IMG/VR virus record: IMGVR_UViG_3300017781_000022
Coordinates: 1-43,674 of that record
DNA length: 43,674 nucleotides
Strand: one strand, 5' to 3'
Origin: a virus
Shown here: positions 7,831 to 16,357 of the stretch, in pieces
Layout: each line of letters starts with the position of its first letter
How positions within the stretch are numbered: the stretch's first letter is position 1
The notes under the pieces: model-generated
The model's database searches: none
What the model saw: only the letters and a program-made list of their open reading frames with translations
Told to the model about the DNA's origin: nothing
Translations under genes and position numbers: made by a program

Positions 7831-8085
7831 ATGGCAGTAAACGAACAAGGACATAAAGGTAAGTACTCAGGTAATTCAAGACATTCTTACAATCATGCCC
7901 ATACAAAAGTAACATCGGAAAATTACGAAGCAACTAAACACGATGATGAAAAACATATGGAATATCTTAAAGAAGATGTTAAGTATGACGATCATCACGG
8001 ACATAGTGATATAAATATGACAGCTGATGAAAAGCATATATCTAAACTAGCTGGTGATCTTAAGTATGATGAAAAACATCATTAA
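7831..8085 (+). CDS. His/Lys/Asp-rich hypothetical protein, 84 aa
   Basis: I place the start at the ATG at 7831 (MAVNEQGHKG), not at the upstream in-frame GTG at 7792, which lies inside the previous gene. The latter half contains two similar acidic/His segments, (T)KHDDEKHMEYLKEDVKYDDHH and ADEKHISKLAGDLKYDEKHH, a degenerate duplication. Many His residues could bind divalent metals. No known family recognised. Confidence 0.6.
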   Translation: MAVNEQGHKGKYSGNSRHSYNHAHTKVTSENYEATKHDDEKHMEYLKEDVKYDDHHGHSDINMTADEKHISKLAGDLKYDEKHH

Positions 8086-8155
8086 AATAAACAGAGTAAA
8101 CTGATAAATCACATAAAATAATAACAATAACCAAACCAAAACAAAAACAAAAATT

Positions 8156-8572
8156 ATGGCAAAATTTATTAACATCCATGTAGTAAATGGATACACACTA
8201 GCGGCAACAAACGTTTCAACACCAGCTATGAATGGTGACAACTTGTTTCCAGCTGATCAAATTACATCAGTAGTTTGTAGTTTAGAGGCTAACAATTCTA
8301 TACCTATTGCAACTATTAGTTTATCTAGTGGAAAAACAATTACAGCTGGTATAGCGGCTGATCAAGGATCTGCATCATCAGCTCCTTCTGACGATGTACC
8401 TACAGCGTCTGATATTTTATCTTACCTAAAAGGTTGGGTGAATAAATCAATAACAGCTAATCCAGGAGGCGTTAAGTCAACTTGTTCTTTAGGTATTGAT
8501 TCAGATGACCAAAGCGGAGCAAAGTATGATCCAGCTTTACAATTATACTGGAGAAGTTACGTAGTATCATAA
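8156..8572 (+). CDS. Hypothetical, possibly virion-associated protein, 138 aa
   Basis: Begins MAKFINIHVVNGYTLA and is beta-strand-rich for 65 residues, then has a Ser/Ala/Asp-rich linker, a helix (ASDILSYLKGWVNKSI) and a C-terminal beta part. No signal or membrane segment. It follows a 70-bp A/C-rich non-coding leader (8086-8155), the longest in this small-gene block, so it may begin a separately expressed unit. Function not recognised. Confidence 0.55.
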   Translation: MAKFINIHVVNGYTLAATNVSTPAMNGDNLFPADQITSVVCSLEANNSIPIATISLSSGKTITAGIAADQGSASSAPSDDVPTASDILSYLKGWVNKSITANPGGVKSTCSLGIDSDDQSGAKYDPALQLYWRSYVVS

Positions 8573-8574
8573 GT

Positions 8575-8730
8575 ATGGAATCTAAAGGGTTCGGCGATAC
8601 TATAGCTAAATTCACAGAGAAAACAGGAATTAAGACCGTTGTAGATAAAATGTCTGACGGTCTTAATATTCCTTGTGGATGTGCTAATCGCCAAGAATGG
8701 TTCAATAAAAAATTCCCTTATAAACAATAG
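8575..8730 (+). CDS. Small 51-aa protein with CGC..R motif
   Basis: Starts two bases after the previous stop and ends one base before the next gene's ATG, filling the gap exactly. It reads MESKGFGDTIAKFTEKTGIK, then a helix and NIPCGCANRQEWFNKKFPY. I recognise this GFGDTI...CGC..RQ..N..FPY pattern as a recurring small protein of Bacteroidota phages, function unknown. The paired Cys may bind metal. Too short for typical ORF cut-offs, so easily missed. A perfect 11-bp inverted repeat lies inside it. Confidence 0.8.
   Translation: MESKGFGDTIAKFTEKTGIKTVVDKMSDGLNIPCGCANRQEWFNKKFPYKQ
8629..8667. repeat. 11-bp perfect inverted repeat inside the 51-aa gene
   Basis: ATTAAGACCGT at 8629-8639 is matched by its exact reverse complement ACGGTCTTAAT at 8657-8667, with a 17-base loop. 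With a 2-base bulge the pairing continues outward through AGGAAT/ATTCCT. In RNA this is a strong hairpin; in DNA it could be a dyad operator. Role unknown. Confidence 0.55.
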
Positions 8731-8731
8731 T

Positions 8732-9076
8732 ATGGCATTTAAAATAAATCCTCCTTTTGACAAAGAATTAATGAGCCTTTCTATTTTTGAAAGAGACATG
8801 GAAGGAGATCCGGTTTATGCTAGAACAATAAGAAATGGTGCTATTATAATGAATGAAGATAATGATGAAGCTCAAAAAGTAAATACATTGTCTCATGAAA
8901 TTATTCATAAGCGCCAATTTTTAGATGAAGCTAGAAAACCTGGAACAGGTTTAGACTATGATGAAAAATACGCGTATTATAAAGGTAAAAAATATTCTTT
9001 AAAAAGAATGGAAAAATCACACCCTTCTGAACCTTGGGAAAAACCAGCATATAAAAACGAAATAAAAACAGTATAA
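8732..9076 (+). CDS. Minimal HExxH zinc-metallopeptidase-like protein, 114 aa
   Basis: Start chosen at the ATG at 8732, right after the previous stop; an upstream in-frame start at 8675 would lie within the 51-aa gene. Residues 54-61 are SHEIIHKR, a zincin HExxH motif (H55, E56, H59) in a predicted helix. PWEKPAYKNE near the C-terminus offers E103 or E110 as third zinc ligand. At 114 aa it is about the smallest size for such a fold. No signal peptide. It could process a virion protein or be an inactive structural relative; the motif is seen directly, the activity inferred. Confidence 0.7.
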   Translation: MAFKINPPFDKELMSLSIFERDMEGDPVYARTIRNGAIIMNEDNDEAQKVNTLSHEIIHKRQFLDEARKPGTGLDYDEKYAYYKGKKYSLKRMEKSHPSEPWEKPAYKNEIKTV

Positions 9077-9079
9077 AAA

Positions 9080-9922
9080 ATGGATAAAAATCATAAACAA
9101 GTAGGTAAAAAACCTGCTCAATACAAAAAATACCCTGCTAAATATAAAGAGTATGGTGGATCAGGTAAGGGAGTTGAAGATTCTGAAACAGAATATAATC
9201 CTGTACCAGATATAGAAGCTGGAAAAGGAGAAGGTTCAGGTAAAGTAAAAGGTGCTGCAGATTTCAAAGGAGGTCTTCACGCTAAAAATACCAAACACTC
9301 AGAAAGCGGTGAGCATTTAGGTCCTAAAAAAATGGGTTATGCCCAAACTTGGGGAGCTGCTAGAAAAAGTGGTGCAGCAAGAGGAGCAGCTGCAGTTGCT
9401 AAAGTACTAGGTGCAGCAGATCCAAACCCAAAAGATCCTAATCATACACATAGTGGAGTAGAAATTGGATCAGGAGCTACAAATGAATTAGAAGGAGTAA
9501 CGCTTAAACCGAAAAAAAATGTAGCTTATAAAACATATCAGGCTAAAGATTATTCAAAACGTTTGCCTGATACTGAAAGAAAAGTGCCATCCGCAAGCGG
9601 TCCTAAGACCGCGGTAGTTAAAAACTATGAAACAAGTACTTTTATGACACCATTTTCAGATAGCAATACATTAAAAGGAAGTTATATGAACGTTCCTAGA
9701 AATAGTGGTTTTAGCTCTGGCAATCCTCAAAACAAATCAGATAGAGCAAACATGATAAACGAGTTCACTGACTTTATGGGCAAACCTACTAGTTCACCTA
9801 GAGCTGTTACAAAAAAATTAAACGAGATGAAAGCAGGTGATAAAGGAGGTCTTTTGTCAGATATTGAGTTTTACGGTTCTGGTAAAAAGAAACATGCTAA
9901 AAAACACCATAATAAAAAATAA
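9080..9922 (+). CDS. Lys/Gly-rich basic protein, 280 aa
   Basis: Function unknown. Highly basic and probably largely disordered. It has a YKKYPAKYKEYGG type N-terminus, a central Ala-rich helix (ARKSGAARGAAAVAKVLGAA) and a C-terminus of alternating Lys/His (KKKHAKKHHNKK). Such charge suggests nucleic-acid binding or packaging with the DNA, but no domain is recognised. Its stop overlaps the start of the holin candidate (TAATG). Confidence 0.55.
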   Translation: MDKNHKQVGKKPAQYKKYPAKYKEYGGSGKGVEDSETEYNPVPDIEAGKGEGSGKVKGAADFKGGLHAKNTKHSESGEHLGPKKMGYAQTWGAARKSGAARGAAAVAKVLGAADPNPKDPNHTHSGVEIGSGATNELEGVTLKPKKNVAYKTYQAKDYSKRLPDTERKVPSASGPKTAVVKNYETSTFMTPFSDSNTLKGSYMNVPRNSGFSSGNPQNKSDRANMINEFTDFMGKPTSSPRAVTKKLNEMKAGDKGGLLSDIEFYGSGKKKHAKKHHNKK

Positions 9923-10386
9923 TGTCTAAAAAAAAATTCAAAGATACTAAAGTTGGGCGATTTTTAACTAAAGTTGCCCCTAGTATCCTTGGAACCGTAG
10001 GTAGTGTAATACCAGACGCTGGCGTATTAGGTCTTGTAAAAAACTTAATAAGTAAAGAACCTGATATTATAATATCTCCTCAAGATAAAGAAACTGCTCT
10101 TAAGTTATTAGAGCAAGATATGTTAGAGATGCAAGAGGTTACAAAACGCTGGGACAGCGATATGAAAAGCGATTCATGGCTTAGTAAAAACACACGCCCA
10201 ATGTCATTAATATTTCTAACTGTTATGTCTATAGCTTTTATATGGGTTGACAGTCACGAACATTTATCTTTTACAGTAGAGCAAGAGTGGATTAGTTTGC
10301 TAAAAACTTTAACTACAACTGTTTATGTAGCCTATTTTGGTTCTCGTGGGGCGGAAAAATGGAAAACTATAAGTAATAATAATTAA
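9922..10386 (+). CDS. Holin candidate (two TM segments)
   Basis: 154 aa. A soluble amphipathic N-terminus with an acidic helix (residues 54-75) is followed by WLSKNTRPMSLIFLTVM and a hydrophobic segment at about 93-109, a short polar loop, then a second hydrophobic segment at 123-140 (WISLLKTLTTTVYVAYFG) and a charged tail. The 'W...TRP' lead-in and the spacing match the 3TM-type phage holin superfamily. Holins permeabilise the inner membrane to release endolysin. The endolysin here is about 30 kb away at 40177, so the lysis genes are split. Confidence 0.72.
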   Translation: MSKKKFKDTKVGRFLTKVAPSILGTVGSVIPDAGVLGLVKNLISKEPDIIISPQDKETALKLLEQDMLEMQEVTKRWDSDMKSDSWLSKNTRPMSLIFLTVMSIAFIWVDSHEHLSFTVEQEWISLLKTLTTTVYVAYFGSRGAEKWKTISNNN

Positions 10387-10419
10387 GTAAATAAACACTA
10401 ACAATTAAATTAAATTAAG

Positions 10420-10669
10420 ATGAGTAAAGAAATTAAAAAATTAGACGAACAAGAATTAAAAAAAGTAAAAGAACAACAAGACAAACTAAATGGTTTATTA
10501 GTTAACATTGGTGTTTTAGAATCTCAAAAACATAGCTTACTACATCAGTTAGCTGAAGAAAATAAAGTTATTGAGGAAACTAAAAAAGAATTAGAAGAAA
10601 AAATACGGTGCTATAAATATTAATTTAGCAGACGGATCTTTTGAGGATATAGAAAAAGAAAGTGAGTAA
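10420..10669 (+). CDS. Coiled-coil protein, apparently frameshifted near its 3' end
   Basis: The uninterrupted frame from 10420 encodes 67 aa ending at 10623: a long heptad helix (ELKKVKEQQDKLNGLLVNIG...) with a terminal EEKIRCYKY. In the +1 frame, from the A6 run at 10598-10603, the sequence continues KYGAININ, then LADGSFEDIEKESE and TAA at 10669. That continuation matches the usual end of this small phage family as I know it, and it would overlap the next gene's GTG by 8 bases. I therefore read this as one gene with an indel in the poly-A run (or slippage, or a sequencing error). Function unknown; the coiled coil suggests oligomerisation. Confidence 0.65.
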
Positions 10670-10889
10670 TGTAGTAAGAAAAATCAGTATTGGTTCTGAC
10701 TATAAAAATGATGCAATGCATTATGCTATAGGTCAGCCAGTATATGGTGGTCATGAAATTTCTCATATTTTATATGAAGAGTCTGACAATTCTTATAACA
10801 TTTATATTAAAAAAAACAAAGAGATATTGCCATGGAAGAAGTTTAATTCTAACATGGCTATATCTATTGAGTATGACTTAGAGTACTAA
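10662..10889 (+). CDS. Small conserved-type phage protein, 75 aa
   Basis: Starts with GTG, giving MSNVVRKISIGSDYKNDAMH. A beta-rich protein containing AMHYAIGQPVYGG, ILYEESDNSYNIYI and a WKKFN...SIEYDLEY end. This layout recurs in environmental T4-like and flavobacterial phages as an uncharacterised protein. No catalytic motif. It overlaps the restored end of the preceding coiled-coil gene and shares one base with the next gene (TAATG), so it belongs to a coupled run. Confidence 0.65.
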   Translation: MSNVVRKISIGSDYKNDAMHYAIGQPVYGGHEISHILYEESDNSYNIYIKKNKEILPWKKFNSNMAISIEYDLEY

Positions 10890-11494
10890 TGAACAGCTTA
10901 TATGATTTTATAGTAAAGCCTTTGGGTGAAACATATAACAACGAAGTTAAAATTAATGATAAATCTCTTATTTTAAATACTAAAGTTGAAGAACATAAGT
11001 TTGTTAACAACTACGCTAAAGTTATAGCTACACCAAAAGCTTTTGCTTGCCCTATAAGAGTGGATGATATAATAGTTATACATCACAATGTTTTTAGAAG
11101 ATGGTATGACATGAAGGGAAAACAACAGTATGGTAAAGCTTTTTTTAAAGATGATTTATTTTTTGTATCTATAGATCAAGTTTATTTATATAAAAATAAT
11201 TCAAGCTGGAAATCAATTAACAACAGGTGTTTTATAAAACCTCTAGAAAACAATAATGATTTAGAGAATAAAAAAGAACAAAACCTTATTGGTATATTAA
11301 AAATAGGTAATAGTGTCTTAAAAGAGCTAGGAATAAACGAGGGAGATCTTGTAGGCTATAAACCTTACGGTGAGTATGATTTTCTTATAGACAAAGAGAG
11401 ATTATACTGTATGAAATCAAATGATATTGTAATTAAATATGGACGTCAAGGAAACGAAAAAGAATATAATCCAAGCTGGGCGTATAGCAGTTGA
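10889..11494 (+). CDS. Tandem GroES-like domain protein, 201 aa
   Basis: Two GroES-fold segments can be traced. The first, at about residues 36-105, has KVIATP, a GD-like DDIIVIHHN, and FFVSIDQVYLYKN. The second, at about 133-190, has IGILKIGNSVLKELG, then GDLVGYKPYGEYDFLI and LYCMKSNDIVIKY. The latter parallels the GroES order GD.V.....G.E....GEEY.....DDI. No clear mobile loop is seen. It is distinct from the canonical GroES at 5637. It may be a chaperonin lid, a virion protein of similar fold, or another oligomer. The next gene starts inside its 3' end (56-bp overlap). Confidence 0.6.
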   Translation: MNSLYDFIVKPLGETYNNEVKINDKSLILNTKVEEHKFVNNYAKVIATPKAFACPIRVDDIIVIHHNVFRRWYDMKGKQQYGKAFFKDDLFFVSIDQVYLYKNNSSWKSINNRCFIKPLENNNDLENKKEQNLIGILKIGNSVLKELGINEGDLVGYKPYGEYDFLIDKERLYCMKSNDIVIKYGRQGNEKEYNPSWAYSS

Positions 11495-11714
11495 AGAATT
11501 AATTAAAGTTGCTAAAGAGCCAATTATAGATTTTGGACCCGATATATCTGCAGATCGTTTAAAAAACGCTGCTGCTACAAAAAAACTTTGTATTATGGAT
11601 GCTTTTGAAATAACCACTAGAATACAAGAAGAAGAAGATATATTAAACGAAAAACCTAAAGAAGTTAAAGAAGAAAAAAGTTTTAAAGGTTTTGCAGAAG
11701 GAAGATCTAAATAA
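11439..11714 (+). CDS. Putative terminase small subunit
   Basis: 91 aa, all helical and charged: an N-terminal helix (TKKNIIQAGRIAVEELIKVA), a central DISADRLKNAAATKKLCIMDAFEI helix pair and an acidic tail. The size, position directly before the large terminase (TAATG overlap) and 'DRLKNAAATKK...DA..I' pattern suggest the DNA-recognition subunit, but no classical HTH can be read with certainty. The ATG start lies 56 bp inside the preceding gene; this keeps the whole first helix, so I prefer it to any later start. Confidence 0.5.
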   Translation: MDVKETKKNIIQAGRIAVEELIKVAKEPIIDFGPDISADRLKNAAATKKLCIMDAFEITTRIQEEEDILNEKPKEVKEEKSFKGFAEGRSK

Positions 11715-13924
11715 TGTACGAGCAAAATTTATATAAAATTTTACCCGATTATATTAAGCCTAAAATTCTTAAAAGGATGAACAGGTATAATAAATGGGAG
11801 TACGGACATAACAAAGAACATGATTTAATTGTTATAAGTAAAGATGGAACTGTTGGGCAAGTTATAGAAATACAAAACCTAGCAATTGGTTTACCATTAC
11901 AAAAAAATATAACTAAATTTGAATCTAACAAATGGGAGTTTACTACATTACCTAATTCGTTTAAAAATATTAAAACAATATTTGATTGGGAGCAATATGA
12001 TGTCGATTTTAAAGAACAGTGGTATGATTACATTGATCAGCAATTTGAATACAGAGATGAGGGTTTTTGGTTTTACAACAAAGATGTTGCAACTTATATT
12101 ACTGGTACTCATTACATGTACTTGCAGTGGTCCAAGATTGATGTTGGGAAACCAGATTATAGAGAAGCCAATAGATTATTCTTTATATTCTGGGAAGCTT
12201 GTAAAGCAGATAAACGTTGCTATGGAATGGCCTACCTCAAAAACAGACGGTCTGGTTTTTCGTTCATGGCATCAGGAGAAGTTGTCAACTTGGCAACCAT
12301 CTCTAGTGATTCAAGATATGGAATATTATCTAAAACAGGACCAGATGCTAAAACAATGTTTACCGACAAAGTTGTACCCATATCCGTCAACTACCCTTTT
12401 TTCTTTAAACCAATACAAGACGGTATGGACCGTCCAAAAACAGAACTTGCCTACAGAGTACCTGCAAGTAAATTTACTAGAAGAAAAATAATAGCTAATG
12501 AAAAAGAAGCAGAGCTTCAAGGATTAGATACAACTATTGATTGGAAAAATACTGGAGATAATAGTTATGATGGTGAAAAATTAAAACTATTAGTACACGA
12601 TGAAAGTGGTAAGTGGGAAAGGCCTAACAATATTCTTAATAACTGGAGAGTTACTAAAACTTGTTTACGATTAGGTTCTAGAATTATAGGTAAGTGTATG
12701 ATGGGGTCAACGAGTAATGCTCTTGACAAAGGAGGAGATAACTTTAAAAAACTTTATTATGATTCAGACGTCACACAAAGAAATGCCAACGGACAAACTC
12801 GCTCTGGATTATATTCTCTGTTCATACCTATGGAGTGGAACTACGAAGGATATATTGATTCTTATGGGTTACCTGTCTTCGATACCCCATCTAAACCTGT
12901 CAAAGGTGCACAAGATGTCAAAATTGATACAGGCGTCATCGAATACTGGCAAAACGAAGTTGATGGTTTAAAACAAGATCAAGATGCTTTAAATGAATTT
13001 TATAGACAGTTTCCAAGAACAGAGGAACATGCTTTTAGAGATGAAGCTAAATCATCTTTATTTAATCTAACTAAAATTTACGAGCAAATAGACTGGAACG
13101 CAGATATAAAACATAGCACATTAGTTACTCAAGGTTCTTTTCAGTGGAAAGGAGGTATTAAAGATACAGAAGTTGTTTTTGCACCTAGCAAGCAAGGAAG
13201 GTTTTATATAACATGGGTTCCACCTATAAAATTACAAAACAATTTAATAGTTAAAAACGGTATTAAATATCCCGGTAATGAAAATGTAGGTGCGTTTGGA
13301 TGTGACAGTTATGACATATCTGGTACAGTAGACAGAAGAGGATCAAACGGCGCGTTGCACGGTTTAACTTCTTTTAGTATGTTAGATGTACCACCTAATC
13401 ATTTTTTCTTAGAATATATAGCACGACCTCAAACTGCAGAAATATTTTTTGAAGATGTTTTAATGGCTTGTGTGTTTTACGGTATGCCAATACTTGCAGA
13501 AAATAATAAACCTAGATTATTATATCATTTTAAAAGAAGAGGTTATAGAGGCTTTTCTATGAATAGACCTGATAAAATTTATAATAAATTATCTGTAACA
13601 GAAAGAGAAATAGGTGGTATACCTAACTCAAGTGAAGACATTAAGCAAGCACATGCTGCGGCTATAGAATCTTACATAGAAACTTATGTTGGTTATAAAG
13701 CGGATGGTTATGGAGATGTTTATTTTCAAAGAACATTAGATGATTGGTCTAAGTTTAATATAAACAATAGAACAACACATGATGCTTCTATAAGTTCAGG
13801 GCTAGCAATAATGGCTTGTAATAAACACAGATATAAACCTGTACCTAAAAGAATTATAACTCAATATGATTTAGGTATAAAAAAATATAATAATTCTGGT
13901 GATATTTCAAAAATAATACAATAA
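11714..13924 (+). CDS. terL: Terminase large subunit
   Basis: 736 aa, long for the family. The ATPase part has a deviant Walker A region (KNRRSGFSF, about residues 175-183, in the place of the usual P-loop) and a Walker B with LLVHDE (D296, E297). The C-terminal RNase H-like nuclease has GCDSYDISGTVD with D531 and D534, and an ILAENNK segment further on. It powers DNA packaging into the prohead and cuts the concatemer. It sits between the putative small subunit and the portal gene (no gap: TAA-ATG). Codon choice between about 12100 and 12960 is somewhat richer in C-ending codons than the flanks, which may reflect recombination. Confidence 0.93.
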   Translation: MYEQNLYKILPDYIKPKILKRMNRYNKWEYGHNKEHDLIVISKDGTVGQVIEIQNLAIGLPLQKNITKFESNKWEFTTLPNSFKNIKTIFDWEQYDVDFKEQWYDYIDQQFEYRDEGFWFYNKDVATYITGTHYMYLQWSKIDVGKPDYREANRLFFIFWEACKADKRCYGMAYLKNRRSGFSFMASGEVVNLATISSDSRYGILSKTGPDAKTMFTDKVVPISVNYPFFFKPIQDGMDRPKTELAYRVPASKFTRRKIIANEKEAELQGLDTTIDWKNTGDNSYDGEKLKLLVHDESGKWERPNNILNNWRVTKTCLRLGSRIIGKCMMGSTSNALDKGGDNFKKLYYDSDVTQRNANGQTRSGLYSLFIPMEWNYEGYIDSYGLPVFDTPSKPVKGAQDVKIDTGVIEYWQNEVDGLKQDQDALNEFYRQFPRTEEHAFRDEAKSSLFNLTKIYEQIDWNADIKHSTLVTQGSFQWKGGIKDTEVVFAPSKQGRFYITWVPPIKLQNNLIVKNGIKYPGNENVGAFGCDSYDISGTVDRRGSNGALHGLTSFSMLDVPPNHFFLEYIARPQTAEIFFEDVLMACVFYGMPILAENNKPRLLYHFKRRGYRGFSMNRPDKIYNKLSVTEREIGGIPNSSEDIKQAHAAAIESYIETYVGYKADGYGDVYFQRTLDDWSKFNINNRTTHDASISSGLAIMACNKHRYKPVPKRIITQYDLGIKKYNNSGDISKIIQ

Positions 13925-16333
13925 ATGAATATAAATTATAATAGCAACAGTGCGTTTCCTGATCAGGTTGTACCTATGGAGGAAAAGATGACGATTAAAT
14001 ATGGAAAGCAAGTTGCTGATGCCATACAGTCTGAATGGTTTGCTCAAGGAAGAACTAATGGTAACCGTTATTTAACTACATTTAATAATTTTCACACTAG
14101 AAGATTATACGCAAGAGGTGAACAACCTGTGCAAAAATATAAAGATGAATTATCTATTAATGGTGATTTATCTTATTTAAATTTAGACTGGCAGCCAGTA
14201 CCAATATTATCTAAATTTGTAGATATATTAGCTAATGGTATATCAGCTAAAGATTATGATATTAAAGCTTATGCTCAAGACCCTGAGTCTATAAAGAAAA
14301 GAACAAAATATGCAGAAGGTTTAGCTAAAGACATGTTTGCTATGGAAATACAGCAACAGGTTAAAGCTTCTACAGGTGTTGATATTTCTAATACAAATAT
14401 ACCACCAGAAAATTTACCTAAAACTATTGAAGAAATGGAATTGCATTTGCAGTTGTCATACAAACAATCAATAGAAATAGCAGAAGAAGAAGCTATTAGT
14501 CAAGTCTTAGCTCAAAATAAATTTGAATTATTAAAACGTAGAATAAATTTAGACTTAGTTACGCTAGGTATTGCCGCAACTAAAACTAGTTTTAATACTT
14601 CAAATGGTATTACTTTAGACTACGTAGATCCAGCTCACATGGTTTATTCTTACACAGAAGATCCTAATTTTGAAGATATATATTACGTAGGTGAAGTAAA
14701 AGCCTTAACAATATCAGAGATTAAAAAACAGTTTCCACAAATATCAAATAAAGAACTTTCTGAATTACAAAAATATAATAGTAATAATAACTATATTTAT
14801 GGATGGGGTGCGTATGATGAAAACACTGTACAGGTATTATATTTTGAATATAAAACTTATATGGATCAAGTTTTTAAATTAAAACAAACTGATTCTGGTT
14901 TAGAAAAAATATTAGAAAAACCTGATACATTTAATCCCCCAGCTAATGATAATTTTGATAGAGTTTCAAGAAGTATAGAGGTATTATTTCACGGCGTAAA
15001 AGTTTTAGGCACTAACACTATGTTAAAATGGGAGTTAGCTGAAAACATGACAAGACCTTTTGCTGATACAACTAAGGTAGAAATGAATTATGCTATATCT
15101 GCACCAAGGATGTATAAAGGTAGAATAGAATCTTTAGTTACTAAGACTATGGGTTTTGCAGATATGATTCAACTAACTCATTTAAAACTACAACAAGTAT
15201 TATCTAGGATGGTACCAGATGGTGTATTTTTAGATATGGATGGTTTAGCCGAAGTTGATCTTGGTAACGGTACTAATTATAATCCTGCAGAAGCTTTAAA
15301 CATGTACTTCCAAACAGGTTCTGTTGTAGGTAGATCACTAACACAAGACGGTGAATTAAACAGAGGTAAAGTACCTGTTCAAGAATTAGCATCTTCTGCT
15401 GGTCAAGCAAAAATAAGTGCTTTAATATCTACATACAATTATTATTTACAAATGATAAGAGATGTAACCGGTCTTAATGAAGCTAGAGACGGTAGTTTAC
15501 CTGACAAAGATACATTAGTAGGATTACAAAAAATTGCGGCTCAACAATCGAACATAGCAACTAAACATGTTAATAATGCTAGTCTTTATTTAACATTAAG
15601 AATATGTGAAAATATTTCTAAAAAAATTGCTGATGCTTTAGAGTTTCCTTTAACAGCTAACTCTTTGATGGAAAGTATTTCGGTTTATAATACACAAACA
15701 TTAAATGAAATTAAAAACTTATCTCTTCATGATTTTGGTATATTCTTAGAATTAGAACCAGATGAAGAAGAAAAAGCAAAATTAGAACAAAATATACAGG
15801 TAGCTTTGCAATCTGGTGGTATAGAACTAGAAGACGCTATAGATTTAAGACAAATTAAAAATTTAAAACTTGCAAATCAAATGCTAAAACAAAGGCGTAG
15901 GTTAAAGCAAGAAAGAGATCAGAAGGTACAGCAAGCAAACATGCAAGCTCAAGCCGCTGCAAATGCTCAGTTAGCTGAAAAAACAGCTATGGCTGAAGTA
16001 CAAAAACAACAAGTATTAACTGAACAAAAAGTTAATATAGAACAAGCTAAGTCACAGTTTGAAATACAAAGAATGCAAACAGAGGCTGAAATAAAACGTA
16101 TGCTTATGGCTGAAGAATTTAACTATAACGTTGAATTAGCTAGAGCAAATAGACAGACAGAGTCTTTAAAAGAAAAAGAAATAGAAGATAGAAAAGATAA
16201 AAGAATCAAAATGGAGGGTACTCAACAAAGTGAGATGATACAACAACGTCAAACTGATGGGCCACCTAAAAACTTTGAATCAAGCAACGATAGCATAGGA
16301 GATTTTGGATTAGAAGCTTTTTCTCCTAAATAA
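13925..16333 (+). CDS. Portal protein
   Basis: 802 aa, in the size class of long P22-like portals. The N-terminal two thirds have a portal-type layout: LSYLNLDWQPVPILSKFVDI (clip/stem approach), a helical stem (MGFADMIQLTHLKLQQVLSR) and VTGLNEARDG. The last ~160 residues are a Gln/Ala/Lys-rich coiled coil (QQANMQAQAAANAQLAEK) with a disordered tail, resembling an extended barrel. It forms the dodecameric DNA channel at the capsid vertex. Position directly after the large terminase supports the call. The ATG directly abuts the terminase stop. Confidence 0.87.
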   Translation: MNINYNSNSAFPDQVVPMEEKMTIKYGKQVADAIQSEWFAQGRTNGNRYLTTFNNFHTRRLYARGEQPVQKYKDELSINGDLSYLNLDWQPVPILSKFVDILANGISAKDYDIKAYAQDPESIKKRTKYAEGLAKDMFAMEIQQQVKASTGVDISNTNIPPENLPKTIEEMELHLQLSYKQSIEIAEEEAISQVLAQNKFELLKRRINLDLVTLGIAATKTSFNTSNGITLDYVDPAHMVYSYTEDPNFEDIYYVGEVKALTISEIKKQFPQISNKELSELQKYNSNNNYIYGWGAYDENTVQVLYFEYKTYMDQVFKLKQTDSGLEKILEKPDTFNPPANDNFDRVSRSIEVLFHGVKVLGTNTMLKWELAENMTRPFADTTKVEMNYAISAPRMYKGRIESLVTKTMGFADMIQLTHLKLQQVLSRMVPDGVFLDMDGLAEVDLGNGTNYNPAEALNMYFQTGSVVGRSLTQDGELNRGKVPVQELASSAGQAKISALISTYNYYLQMIRDVTGLNEARDGSLPDKDTLVGLQKIAAQQSNIATKHVNNASLYLTLRICENISKKIADALEFPLTANSLMESISVYNTQTLNEIKNLSLHDFGIFLELEPDEEEKAKLEQNIQVALQSGGIELEDAIDLRQIKNLKLANQMLKQRRRLKQERDQKVQQANMQAQAAANAQLAEKTAMAEVQKQQVLTEQKVNIEQAKSQFEIQRMQTEAEIKRMLMAEEFNYNVELARANRQTESLKEKEIEDRKDKRIKMEGTQQSEMIQQRQTDGPPKNFESSNDSIGDFGLEAFSPK

Positions 16334-16357
16334 TTACTAATTTTATAATATTATATT

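Noticed and set aside
12100-12960. Foreign segment or intein in the large terminase
   Set aside because: Codon choice shifts slightly, but terminase motifs continue through it and there are no intein splice residues or nuclease motif.
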